From Bordetella genomosp. 9 (GTDB taxonomy: Bacteria; Pseudomonadota; Gammaproteobacteria; Burkholderiales; Burkholderiaceae_B), in the NCBI RefSeq assembly GCF_002119725.1, contig NZ_CP021109.1, forward strand, positions 930,001 through 994,000: a stretch of DNA of 64,000 bases. Reading direction: 5' to 3'. Below the pieces are notes generated by a model. It searched no databases, had not been told where the DNA came from, and saw only the letters and a list, made by a program, of their open reading frames with translations. Below, piece by piece: positions 38,756-50,003 of this stretch (positions are counted from its first letter, which is position 1; every line of letters begins with the position of its first letter). A program made the translations under genes and the position numbers.

Positions 38756-39253
38756 ATGAGCGAATTCGCTTACAGCATGAAGTTGGAAGGCATCGAGGGA
38801 TCGAGCGACCTTGCGGACAAGGAAGTGAACATCAAAGAGTTCAGCTATGACATCTCCGCCGCGCCGCGCGATGTGGACCGGGTGTCCGGGGCGCTGAAAC
38901 CGGGGCTGCCGCGGGTCAGCCCGGTCAGGGTGTTCAAGCTGATGTGCAGCGCCACGCCGGTGCTGATGAAGTGCATCGCGACCGGCAAGGAAATCGATAA
39001 GGTGACGCTGACGGAATACACGACGAGCGGCGAAGCTGGGAAAAAGGAAAAGTACCAGGTGCTCACGCTGGAGAACGTCTATATCACCATGCATACCGTC
39101 GCCAACGGCGGCTTTGAGACGCTCGAGCTCGACCCCATCGTGGTCACCCACGAGTTCTTCAAGCGCGACGAGAAGACCAACATCGTGTCGTCCGCCGGAT
39201 CCGCGATGTTCAACCGCTTGTCCCGCGTCTTCGAGAACTCATCCGGCGGCTGA
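38756..39253 (+). CDS. hcp: T6SS inner-tube protein Hcp (TssD)
   Basis: This 165-residue protein stacks as hexamer rings to form the tube expelled by the sheath. The Hcp features are MKLEGIEGSSDLADKEVN at the start, the FSYDIS strand, and ITMHTVANGG with ELDPIVVTHEFF near the end. AGGAG lies eight bases before the ATG. The 82-base leader after tssC contains a small hairpin-like sequence (CCGCGTGATGCGG), which might allow separate control of this abundant product, but no promoter was defined. The C-terminus is not extended, so it is a structural Hcp, not an Hcp-toxin fusion. Confidence 0.95.
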   Translation: MSEFAYSMKLEGIEGSSDLADKEVNIKEFSYDISAAPRDVDRVSGALKPGLPRVSPVRVFKLMCSATPVLMKCIATGKEIDKVTLTEYTTSGEAGKKEKYQVLTLENVYITMHTVANGGFETLELDPIVVTHEFFKRDEKTNIVSSAGSAMFNRLSRVFENSSGG

Positions 39254-39292
39254 TAGGAAGGGGACGTCCGGAACCAACCCGCCGCATCGACA

Positions 39293-39811
39293 ATGGCCGA
39301 ACTCACCAGCAAGGACCGCTTGCAGCCTGCGCTGCTCGACCGGCTTACCGACGAGGAGCCATGGGCGGCTCATGAGCCGCGCGATCGGCGGGTCATTTCG
39401 ATGCGGCAGTTGCGCCATGGCGTGTTGCGCGACCTGGGCGCGCTCCTCAACGCGTCTCGTCCGCTCGAGCGCCTGGATCTGACGAAGTACCCGTATGTCG
39501 CCAGGTCGGTGCTGAACTATGGGTTTCCGGCCTTGACCGGACGGGTCCAGTCGGGCCTGGACCCGTCGGAGATCGCCGGCTCGATCGCCGATGCCATCCT
39601 TGCGTTCGAGCCTCGCATCCTTCCGCACACCCTCAGCGTCACGCCCGTGCCGCCGGAAGACACCGGCCACGCTAACACCCTGGCTTTCCTGATCGAAGGC
39701 GACCTATGGGCGCAGCCCTATCCAGAGCGTCTGTACGTCAGGACGGAGCTGGACCTGGAGGACGGAGAAGTCATGCTGCGCGCGAACGATGGAGGACGTC
39801 ATGACGCCTGA
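39293..39811 (+). CDS. tssE: T6SS baseplate protein TssE
   Basis: This 172-residue protein is related to phage T4 gp25, which starts sheath polymerisation at the baseplate. Typical segments are QLRHGVLRDLGALLN, PYVARSVLNYGFP and the closing ERLYVRTELDLEDGEV. It follows hcp by 39 bases with only a weak ribosome site near the start. Its end overlaps tssF by 11 bases. The length is at the upper end for the family because of an N-terminal extension of about 25 residues. Confidence 0.92.
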   Translation: MAELTSKDRLQPALLDRLTDEEPWAAHEPRDRRVISMRQLRHGVLRDLGALLNASRPLERLDLTKYPYVARSVLNYGFPALTGRVQSGLDPSEIAGSIADAILAFEPRILPHTLSVTPVPPEDTGHANTLAFLIEGDLWAQPYPERLYVRTELDLEDGEVMLRANDGGRHDA

Positions 39812-41681
39812 ACTGCTGCGTTACTACAACCAGGAACTGATGTATCTCAGGGAAATGGGCGGCGAGTTCGCTCGGATGTTTCCCAAGATCGCAGGGCGTC
39901 TCGGCATGGAAGGGTTCGAGTGTGCCGACCCCTATGTGGAGCGGCTGCTCGAAGGTTTCAGTTTCCTTGCCGCCCGCATCCAGCAGAAGCTCGACGGCCG
40001 TTTCGCCCCGTTCGCCAATCAGCTTGCCGAGCTGGTGTATCCCCATTTCGCGGCGCCGACGCCCTCCATGATCGTGGTGGAGATCGATCCCGACGTCGAC
40101 AACCCCGGGCTTGCCCAGGGGCTGCTGGTGCCGCGGGATACGGCGTTGCATAGCCGTCTTCCTCACGAGGGCAGCACCCGCTGCGAGTATCGGACCGCGC
40201 ATGCGGTCGCCCTGTGGCCGCTGCGCCTTCATCACGCCGACTACCGGCCGTATACGGGCTTCCCCGCTTATGCCTCGCAAGACTCGCGCGGCGGCCCTTG
40301 CGCCGTCATGCGCTTGCGCATCGGGCGGCTGGACGGCCGGCCGGTCAACGAGCTGGATCTCGACAACCTGACTTTCTACCTGCACGGCAGCGGCGATCTG
40401 CCGGCGCAGTTGTACGAGCAATTGCTGGGACATGCGCTCAGCGTCGTGATAACGCCCGTCGATCGCGGCGCATCATGGCAGGAGGCGTTGCCGCCGCGGT
40501 GCCTGTCGGCCGAGGGCCTGGACGATGACCAGGCGCTGCTGCCGCCGCCGCCGCGCGCATTTGGCGGGTACCGCCTTTTGCACGAGTACTTTTCCTTCCC
40601 GGAGCGCCTGCGCTTCGTCGCGCTGAACGGATTGCGCCAGGCGCTGAAACGCTGCGCGGACCCGCAGTTCGACATCGTTATCCTGCTGGACGATTACCAG
40701 CCGAAGTGGGAACGGCTGGTCGATGCGTCCCGGTTCAAGCTGAATTGTACGCCCGCCATCAACCTGTTTCCTCGCCGGGGCGACCGCATCGCCATCGACG
40801 ATGGGCGTTTCGAGCATCACGTGGTGCCCGACCGTACGCGGCCCCTGGATTTCGAGGTCTATGCCGTGCAATCCGTACGGGGGTACCGCGAGACGGGCGG
40901 CGACGCCGAGCTTTTCCTGCCGATGTACCGCAGCGTGGATCCCGCGTTGGACATCGGCCACGTCGGCGGCTACTTCCAGATTCGCCGTGAGACGCGTCTT
41001 CGTTCCGAGCGCGAACACCGGCATGGCGGACGGTCGCGCTATGCGGGCTGCGAAACCTATATCGCACTGACCGAGGATCCCCGCCACGGGAACGACGAGC
41101 CGCTGCGGCAGCTCGCGCTGGACCTGCTTTGCACCAATCGCGACCTGCCGCTGTCGATGCCCCTGGGCACGGGAAGGACGGACTTCACGCTGGGGTCGGA
41201 CCTGCCGGTCGGACCAATACGTTGTGTGGCCGGGCCCACCGAACCGCGGCCCATGCTCGCGGAAGGCGCCGCGGCGTGGCGCTTTCTTCGCCTGCTGTCG
41301 CTGAACTATCTGTCGCTGTCGGACGGGGACGCCGTCAGCAATGCCGAGGCGCTGCGCGACGTGCTCGACCTCTACCGGCCCTTGAACGACGATGCCGCGC
41401 GCCGCAAGGCGGCAGGCATCGTACAGGTGGCGTCGCGCCCGGTCGTGCGGCGGCTGCCGCATGCCGGGCCCGCCTGTTTCGGCAGGGGACTGGAGATCGC
41501 CGTCACGCTGGACGATGACGCCTTCGAAGGCTGTGGCGCGTTCCTGCTGGGCGCGGTGCTGCAGGCATTCTTCGCTACCTGCGTATCCATCAATCATTTC
41601 ACGGAGACCATCGTGCGCACGCTGCGAGGCGGTGAGCGGATGCGGTGGCCGGCGCGGAGTGGACGATGCCAGATCCTGTAG
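39801..41681 (+). CDS. tssF: T6SS baseplate protein TssF
   Basis: This 626-residue wedge protein of the baseplate (ImpG/VasA family) is analogous to T4 gp6. It begins MTPELLRYYNQELMYLREMG and contains HFAAPTPSMIVVEI, both diagnostic. The ATG at 39801 is chosen because GGAGGA lies directly upstream; an ATG 12 bases earlier is in frame. It works with TssG, TssE and TssK beneath the VgrG spike. The start overlaps tssE and the end overlaps tssG by 16 bases, consistent with stoichiometric synthesis. Confidence 0.94.
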   Translation: MTPELLRYYNQELMYLREMGGEFARMFPKIAGRLGMEGFECADPYVERLLEGFSFLAARIQQKLDGRFAPFANQLAELVYPHFAAPTPSMIVVEIDPDVDNPGLAQGLLVPRDTALHSRLPHEGSTRCEYRTAHAVALWPLRLHHADYRPYTGFPAYASQDSRGGPCAVMRLRIGRLDGRPVNELDLDNLTFYLHGSGDLPAQLYEQLLGHALSVVITPVDRGASWQEALPPRCLSAEGLDDDQALLPPPPRAFGGYRLLHEYFSFPERLRFVALNGLRQALKRCADPQFDIVILLDDYQPKWERLVDASRFKLNCTPAINLFPRRGDRIAIDDGRFEHHVVPDRTRPLDFEVYAVQSVRGYRETGGDAELFLPMYRSVDPALDIGHVGGYFQIRRETRLRSEREHRHGGRSRYAGCETYIALTEDPRHGNDEPLRQLALDLLCTNRDLPLSMPLGTGRTDFTLGSDLPVGPIRCVAGPTEPRPMLAEGAAAWRFLRLLSLNYLSLSDGDAVSNAEALRDVLDLYRPLNDDAARRKAAGIVQVASRPVVRRLPHAGPACFGRGLEIAVTLDDDAFEGCGAFLLGAVLQAFFATCVSINHFTETIVRTLRGGERMRWPARSGRCQIL

Positions 41682-42682
41682 CGCTGCAAGAGAGGTACGT
41701 GGCCGGTGCCGGCCGCTATCGCTTTTTCCAGGCGGTCCGGCTGATCGAGCGCGCGTACGCCGGCTATCCCCGCATCGGCGAATCGTTGCGTCCATCCGAC
41801 GATCCTGTACGGTTCGGGCAGGAAGCGGAACTGGCCTTTGCCGGCGCGGAGGTGGCGCATGCGCGCATGCCGGACGACAGTGCGCCGTTGCGCCTGGTTC
41901 TCAACGTGGGCGGCCTGCTGGGGGTGGACGGACCCATGCCCCTGCATTTCACCCAGTACGTCCGCGACCGGCGCTGCCATGCGGGAGATCGTTCCTGGAT
42001 GGCGTTCCTGGACATCTTCCATCACCGCATGATCAGCCTGTACTACCGGGCATGGTCCCAGGGGCAGCCGGCGGTGGGCCGGGATCGTCCGGCCGACGAT
42101 CCTTTCGTGGGCTATCTCGGCGTCCTGTCCGCGGGGCGCGCAGCGGACGCCCGGTCCCCGGATGGCGATGTCGATCCCAACCTGCAGTTTGCGGGACTGC
42201 TGTGCCTGCGCAGCCGTCCGGCCAAGGGGCTCGCGCGGTTGCTGTCCGAGTATTTCCTGGTGGACGCGCACGTGGAAAGCCATATCGGACATTGGATGTC
42301 AGTCCCGTCATCGGAGCTGACCCTGCTGGGTGGCCGGGGGGCGCGGAAATTGGGCGAGGGCCTGGTGCTGGGCCGACGGCTCTGGGACAGGCAGCACAGG
42401 TTCCGGGTGCGTCTGGGGCCCCTGCAGGCGCCGGATGTCGCCCGCTTTCAACCCGACGCCCCGAGTTTCGCCCGCCTGGCGGCATGGGTGCGCCGGTACA
42501 ACCGTGACGGACTGGATTGGGATGTGGCCCTGCGGCTGGCCCCCGGCGCTGCGCGCCCGGCGCCGTTGGGAAGGCGGCTCAGGCTCGGCCGCAACAGCTG
42601 GCTGGGCGCGCCGGACGCAAAGCGTTGTCCCGACATTGTGTTTTCAACCCGGCCGGCGTGCGCGCCGGTCTTTCCAGGATAG
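41666..42682 (+). CDS. tssG: T6SS baseplate protein TssG
   Basis: This 338-residue ImpH/VasB-family protein partners TssF in the baseplate wedge. It shows YRFFQAVRLIERAY near the N-terminus, LNVGGLLGVDGPMPLHFTQ, the FLDIFHHRMISLYYRAW signature, and VPSSELTLLGG. The ATG at 41666 follows GGAGTGG; a GTG at 41645 in the same frame is the alternative. It overlaps tssF, and the ClpV gene starts five bases after its stop. Confidence 0.93.
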   Translation: MPDPVALQERYVAGAGRYRFFQAVRLIERAYAGYPRIGESLRPSDDPVRFGQEAELAFAGAEVAHARMPDDSAPLRLVLNVGGLLGVDGPMPLHFTQYVRDRRCHAGDRSWMAFLDIFHHRMISLYYRAWSQGQPAVGRDRPADDPFVGYLGVLSAGRAADARSPDGDVDPNLQFAGLLCLRSRPAKGLARLLSEYFLVDAHVESHIGHWMSVPSSELTLLGGRGARKLGEGLVLGRRLWDRQHRFRVRLGPLQAPDVARFQPDAPSFARLAAWVRRYNRDGLDWDVALRLAPGAARPAPLGRRLRLGRNSWLGAPDAKRCPDIVFSTRPACAPVFPG

Positions 42683-42687
42683 GCATC

Positions 42688-45363
<2,676 letters not shown>

Positions 45364-45380
45364 GGTGCTGGAGGGAACGC

Positions 45381-45776
45381 ATGGCGCAACTGGTTGTCTC
45401 GGGAGCCCTTCTCGAATGCACCATGGGGGCTACGCCCGCGGTGTTCATGGTGGAGCCGGTCAGCGGCGTGGCCGCCGAAGCGCGGCCCGCTGGAACGATC
45501 ATGGACCACATCCCCGAGGTCAATATTTCGACGTTCGGCTTGTGCCGCTCGCCGGCGAATCCCGCTGTCGCGGCCGCGACAGCTGCTGCCGCCGGGGTGC
45601 TGACGCCGCAACCCTGCATTCCCGCGACGGCCGCGCCATGGATGCCGGGCGTGCCGAACGTCCTTATCCGAGGATTCCCGGCGTTGCACTCGGTAAGCCG
45701 TTGCCTCTGCAACTGGGCAGGCGTGATCTCGATCACGAACGCCGGAACGATGCGCACGGAAGTGCCGGAGCTTTAG
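45381..45776 (+). CDS. PAAR-like DUF4280 spike-tip protein
   Basis: This 131-residue protein is of the DUF4280 family, which has a PAAR-like fold and sits on the VgrG tip to sharpen the spike and carry cargo. Recognisable are VVSGALLECTMGATP, IMDHIPEVNISTFGLC, and NPAVAAATAAAAGVLTPQPC. CNWAG near the end completes the cysteine set. CTGGAGGGAACGC precedes the ATG. It lies between clpV and vgrG. There is no toxin extension, so cargo must be separate. It was identified from the conserved cysteine/proline pattern. Confidence 0.87.
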   Translation: MAQLVVSGALLECTMGATPAVFMVEPVSGVAAEARPAGTIMDHIPEVNISTFGLCRSPANPAVAAATAAAAGVLTPQPCIPATAAPWMPGVPNVLIRGFPALHSVSRCLCNWAGVISITNAGTMRTEVPEL

Positions 45777-45792
45777 TCGTGAGCGACGCCGT

Positions 45793-47790
45793 ATGACCGA
45801 CATCCAGACGTTGCGCGATATCGTTGTCCGAACCGGCGCCATTCCGGATGGCGTCCAGGTTGTGTGCGAGCGGTTGCGCGGCAGGGAGCGCCTTGGACAG
45901 CCGTACCGGTTCGAAGTGACGTTCTGCTGCCGCCGTCATACCGTCGCTGCCGGCGAGATCGTCGGCAAACCGATCTCAGTTGCCCTGAAGACGCCGCACG
46001 GAGATCGGCAGTTCAACGGCATCGTATCGCGCTTCGATGTGGTCGACCCAGGCGGCATCAACGGCCTGCCGCGCGAGTGGACCCGCTATCGCGTGCAGGT
46101 GCGCCCCCAGCTTTGGCGTCTCGCGCATTCGATGCGTTGCCGCTTCTTCCACGATAAGACGGTGCTACAGATCGCCGGGATGCTGCTGCAGGACGTGAAC
46201 TGGCGCAACGAGTGCGCAGACAGCTACCCGCCGATGGCGCATTGCGCACAGTACCGTGAGTCCGACCTCGACTTCCTGAACCGGCTGCTGCAGCGGGAAG
46301 GCATCTATTACTACTTCGAGCATCAGAACGGCATCGATACGATGGTTCTCGTCGATGGAAAAAGGCCGCATCCGTTCGTACGCGGCGACGTCTCCATCCC
46401 GTTCGATGCGTTGCGCTCGCGGGGACCCGCGCCGGGCGCGATCTACCGCTGGACTTTCAGCGACGGCATGGCGCCGGCGCAAAGCCGCACCGATACCTTC
46501 GACTTCCGTCACGTGGCTGCGGGGGAGGACGGTCAGCTGATCGAAACCGTGCCTGGAAACAATGGGGTGAAGGCGAGCACCATAGACGATTACGCCATGC
46601 GCTATGCCGATGTCGGCGACCTGGTTGAGCTCGACGACAGCGCCTACAGCAAGAGCGTGCAGCATCGGCAGCGCCTGGCGCTCGTCCATCTTCAGCAGCG
46701 GGAGGCCGCGGCGGCCGTGGGACGCGGCCGCGCCTCGGCAAGAGCAATTGCACCGGGATGCCGATTCCGGCTGGTCCGGCATCCCGATTCGAAGCAGAAC
46801 GGCGAGTATCTGATTACCGGCGCGCGGTACTCGGTGCGCGCCGGTCGCGGCGGAGACGATGCGTCCGCGCGCGGCTCAACCGCGGCCGTATTCGACTGCC
46901 GCTTCAAGGTCATACGTGCAAGCCAGACCTTCCGGCCTAAGCCCTCCGCGCCCGTCCCGCGGGCCGGCTTGCAGACGGCAACCGTGGTGTCCGCCGGCGG
47001 CGCGCCGTACATGGCCGACAAGCACGGACGGATCAAGCTGAAGTTTCACTGGGAGGTGTTCAACCCGCCCGGCGCCGACGCGGGTCAGCGAGCCTGGGTG
47101 CGTGTGGCGCACCCCTGGTCAGGTCGTCAACGGTCCGCCATTTTTCTGCCCCGCGCGGGCGACGAAGTCCTCGTCGCCTTCCTGGATGGCGACCCGGATC
47201 ATCCCGTCGTGATCGGCAGTCTGCACAACAACCTCAACACGCCGCCGTTCGAGCTTCCAACGCACGGCGCCATTTCCGCCATCCGGACGGCTTCCGTCGC
47301 AAATGGCGGCAAGCAGCGCAATGAGCTGCGATTCAACGATAAGGATCTGCAGCTGTTGTTCTACACCGACGGCCGCAGCGACAGCTATGTCAGGCAGAGC
47401 CGCTTCACGCGCGTCGAAGATTCCGAGCACTTGTTCGTAGGAAAGGAACAGCGCGTTCAGGCGCACGACCAGCACCTGACCGTGCTGGGGAACCAGCACG
47501 GCACCATCAAAGGAAATGTTTGGTGCAAGGCGGGATCGAATCTCGTCCAGCAAGCCGGGCAGACCGTCCATATCAAGGGCGGCGTCAGCGTCCTGATTGA
47601 AGCCGACGTGGGCGTCTCCTTGAAGTCGGGAAGCAGCGTCGTCACGCTTACGCCGGCGGGCGTCGAGATCTTCGGCACGGCTGTCCAGATCAACTGTCCG
47701 GGCGGCAATGGCGCCGCGCAGGCGCCCCCTGGTCCTCCCGGTGAACCGCATGAGCCGGAAGAAGCCGATCAAGGCTCCGATTTTCTTTGA
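45793..47790 (+). CDS. vgrG: T6SS spike protein VgrG (TssI)
   Basis: This 665-residue trimeric spike protein has a gp27-like base (residues 1 to about 380, with YRESDLDFLNRLLQREGIYYYF), a gp5-like OB domain (HGRIKLKFHW, WVRVAHPWSG, FLPRAGDEVLVAFLDGDPD) and a beta-helical needle ending around 635 (VTLTPAGVEIFGTAVQINC). The last about 30 residues are an unusual short Pro/Glu-rich tail (PPGPPGEPHEPEE) in place of an enzymatic domain; it may dock cargo or the PAAR-like tip. The start has no strong ribosome site and follows the DUF4280 stop by 16 bases. Confidence 0.94.
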   Translation: MTDIQTLRDIVVRTGAIPDGVQVVCERLRGRERLGQPYRFEVTFCCRRHTVAAGEIVGKPISVALKTPHGDRQFNGIVSRFDVVDPGGINGLPREWTRYRVQVRPQLWRLAHSMRCRFFHDKTVLQIAGMLLQDVNWRNECADSYPPMAHCAQYRESDLDFLNRLLQREGIYYYFEHQNGIDTMVLVDGKRPHPFVRGDVSIPFDALRSRGPAPGAIYRWTFSDGMAPAQSRTDTFDFRHVAAGEDGQLIETVPGNNGVKASTIDDYAMRYADVGDLVELDDSAYSKSVQHRQRLALVHLQQREAAAAVGRGRASARAIAPGCRFRLVRHPDSKQNGEYLITGARYSVRAGRGGDDASARGSTAAVFDCRFKVIRASQTFRPKPSAPVPRAGLQTATVVSAGGAPYMADKHGRIKLKFHWEVFNPPGADAGQRAWVRVAHPWSGRQRSAIFLPRAGDEVLVAFLDGDPDHPVVIGSLHNNLNTPPFELPTHGAISAIRTASVANGGKQRNELRFNDKDLQLLFYTDGRSDSYVRQSRFTRVEDSEHLFVGKEQRVQAHDQHLTVLGNQHGTIKGNVWCKAGSNLVQQAGQTVHIKGGVSVLIEADVGVSLKSGSSVVTLTPAGVEIFGTAVQINCPGGNGAAQAPPGPPGEPHEPEEADQGSDFL

Positions 47791-47802
47791 AGGATGGACA
47801 TC

Positions 47803-48057
47803 ATGGCTGTTTTCTTCCCGGACCGGGCCGCAATGTCTGCCCATTTCCCCGACGCGCTGGCGCGCGCCGAGCTGTTGTCTGGCGATCCGGTCCTGGATCG
47901 TCGTCTCGCCGTCCTTGCCGAGGCGGACCCGCTCGGTTTGCGTGTGCCCAGGCGGACCAGCGCGGCCGACCTGCGTGCAGTGCGGGCAGACTTGACGCCG
48001 CCCGAGCGCCAGTCATATCGCATCGGTCGTCCAGCGCCGGAGGATTCGAATGGATGA
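47803..48057 (+). CDS. small uncharacterised T6SS-cluster protein
   Basis: This is an 84-residue protein I do not recognise, between vgrG and tssJ. AAGGA eight bases upstream favours the ATG at 47803 over one at 47794. It is soluble, charged and mostly helical in appearance (SAHFPDALARAELLSGDP, then DLTPPERQSYRIGRP) with no cysteine and no export signal. Its end overlaps tssJ by eight bases, so it belongs to the operon. The position immediately after vgrG suggests a VgrG-linked accessory, adaptor or cargo role, but there is no motif to choose among these. Confidence 0.65.
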   Translation: MAVFFPDRAAMSAHFPDALARAELLSGDPVLDRRLAVLAEADPLGLRVPRRTSAADLRAVRADLTPPERQSYRIGRPAPEDSNG

Positions 48058-48694
48058 GCGTTGCGGCGTTGTGGCGCGCCCCATGGCGCTGGCTGGCCGG
48101 CTGACACGCTGGCTCATCGCGTTGTCGATGCTGATGCTGGCCGGTTGTGCCGCGGAGGCGCCCGTGCGGCCCCCATCGGTCCGCCTCGATATTTCGGCAG
48201 CCGCCGGATTGAACCCGGATCGTCAGGGCAGGGCGGCGCCTGTGGTGCTTCGCGTCTACGAACTGACGGACCCCTACGATTTCCAGCGTCTCGACTTCTT
48301 CGAACTTTGCGACCACGGGGATGCCGCACTGGGCAAGGCCGGCCTTGCGCGCATCGCTGTGACGGTGCGGCCGGGCCAGCGCTTGACGCTGCTGCGCGAC
48401 GCCGATCCCAAGACTCGCTTTCTTGGCGTCGCGGTCGCTTATCGCGAGATCGACCGCGCCGCCTGGCAAGCCGTCGCGAAGCTGCCGGAAAGCGTGTCGA
48501 GCGCATGGAAGGTGACGCTCGGCGCCCATGGCGTGACCATTAGCCGCGAGACCGCTTCACCGGACACGGGGCTGGATGGGGGCATCGGCGCCGTTAAGCC
48601 GTTTTGGACCGCCCTGCCCGGAGCGTCGCGGTCGGCGCCGCTGGCGTCCGAGGCCAATGGGACGAAGAAGGAAAACCATGTACTGGAACAATAA
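48050..48694 (+). CDS. tssJ: T6SS outer-membrane lipoprotein TssJ
   Basis: This 214-residue lipoprotein anchors the TssJLM membrane complex to the outer membrane. A type II signal peptide ends in the lipobox LAGC with Cys33. The mature domain is the transthyretin-like TssJ fold (VVLRVYELTDPYDFQRLDFFEL is the signature region). It extends about 50 residues past the usual end with a polar C-terminal tail. GGAGG lies six bases before the ATG, and its end overlaps the tssK start by 17 bases. The tail is encoded across that overlap and may be dispensable. Confidence 0.92.
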   Translation: MDERCGVVARPMALAGRLTRWLIALSMLMLAGCAAEAPVRPPSVRLDISAAAGLNPDRQGRAAPVVLRVYELTDPYDFQRLDFFELCDHGDAALGKAGLARIAVTVRPGQRLTLLRDADPKTRFLGVAVAYREIDRAAWQAVAKLPESVSSAWKVTLGAHGVTISRETASPDTGLDGGIGAVKPFWTALPGASRSAPLASEANGTKKENHVLEQ

Positions 48695-50003
48695 AGTCGT
48701 CTGGTCGGAGGGAATGTTGCTGCAGCAGCAGCACTTGCAGCAACAGGACCGCTACTGGCGCAATTACATCCATGCGCGCTGCAGGCTGCTTCGTTATGGC
48801 TGGGGATTCAGCAAACTGGAATTGGATGAACACCAGTTGGCCCTGGGCAAGGTGGCGCTATCGGCCTGTGAGGGAATCATGCCCGACGGCACACCCATTT
48901 CCCTGCCGGCGGACGATGACCTGCCGCTGCCCCTGGACGTGCCGGATCATATGCGCGACGCCGTGGTCGTGTTGGCGCTGCCAGTCCTGCGGCCCGGCGC
49001 GGCGGAAGCGAGTGCGCAGGATACCCTTGTGAGCACACCGTATCGCACCGTCGACTGGACCGTGCGCGACAGCAATGCCGAAGGCGATCAGGACGCATCG
49101 CTCCAGGTGGGCCGCCTGCGTTTGCGCCTGGCGTTTCAACGCGATGTCGATGGCCATGCCGTTCTGGGCGTGGCCCGCGTGCTCGAGCGTCGCGCGGACA
49201 ATACGGTGGTGCTGGACCGGGGATACTGTCCGCCGGTCCTGGATTGCCGCGCCGCTCCCCGTTTGAGCCGCTTCATCGAAGAACTGGTCGGGCTGCTGGG
49301 CCAGCGCGGCGCGGCCATCGCACAGCGCCTGGCCCAGCCTGGCGATCACGGCGCCGCCGAAATCGCGGAGTTCCTGCTGCTGCAGTTGCTCAATCGGGCC
49401 GAACCGCTGTTTGCGCATTGGTCCGCCGCCGGCGGCCCCCATCCCGAGCGCCTCTATCGTGAACTGCTGCAGCTTGCCGGCGAGCTGTCGTGTTTCGTCC
49501 AGGGCAACAGGCGTCCGTCCCAGTTCCCGCCTTATCGCCACGATGATCTGGAGGCAACGTTCCAGCCGCTGATCGACAATTTGCGGCGCGGCTTATCGAC
49601 CGTCATAGAACGCAACGCCATTGCGATACGCCTGGCCGAGCGCGCAACCGGCACCCGGGTAGGCAGCCTGCCGGATCCCGCGCTGCTGCGTACCGCCTCT
49701 TTCGTACTCGCCGTGAGCGCAGACATGCCGCCCGATGTGCTGTGGGCGAGCCTCCCGGCCAAGATGAAAGTCGGCCCGGTGGAGAAAATCCACGATCTCG
49801 TGACTCTGCAGTTGCCAGGCATCGCGCTGCGCCCGCTGCCGGTTGCGCCGCGCCAATTGCCTTTCCATGCCGGACGCAGCTATTTCGCGCTGGATGCCGC
49901 CGACGAACTATGGCGCGAGCTCGAGGGATCGGCGGGCATCGCATTGCATCTGACAGACGACTTTCCCGGTTTGCAAATCGAGCTTTGGGCGATACGGCAA
50001 TGA
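48678..50003 (+). CDS. tssK: T6SS baseplate-membrane connector TssK
   Basis: This 441-residue protein links the baseplate to TssL/TssM. It opens with the near-invariant MYWNNKVVWSEGMLLQQQHLQQQDRY, shown in pieces here: MYWNNKVVWSEG then QQQHLQQQDRY. It also contains RYELLQLAGEL-like (YRELLQLAGELSCF) and the closing strand LQIELWAIRQ. GAAGGAAAA precedes the ATG; the open frame upstream overlaps tssJ and is not used. The stop overlaps the tssL start (ATGA). The length is normal for the family. Confidence 0.94.
   Translation: MYWNNKVVWSEGMLLQQQHLQQQDRYWRNYIHARCRLLRYGWGFSKLELDEHQLALGKVALSACEGIMPDGTPISLPADDDLPLPLDVPDHMRDAVVVLALPVLRPGAAEASAQDTLVSTPYRTVDWTVRDSNAEGDQDASLQVGRLRLRLAFQRDVDGHAVLGVARVLERRADNTVVLDRGYCPPVLDCRAAPRLSRFIEELVGLLGQRGAAIAQRLAQPGDHGAAEIAEFLLLQLLNRAEPLFAHWSAAGGPHPERLYRELLQLAGELSCFVQGNRRPSQFPPYRHDDLEATFQPLIDNLRRGLSTVIERNAIAIRLAERATGTRVGSLPDPALLRTASFVLAVSADMPPDVLWASLPAKMKVGPVEKIHDLVTLQLPGIALRPLPVAPRQLPFHAGRSYFALDAADELWRELEGSAGIALHLTDDFPGLQIELWAIRQ

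Noticed and set aside
45381..45776. Toxin domain fused to the PAAR-like protein
   Set aside because: The protein is only 131 residues and fully accounted for by the DUF4280 fold.
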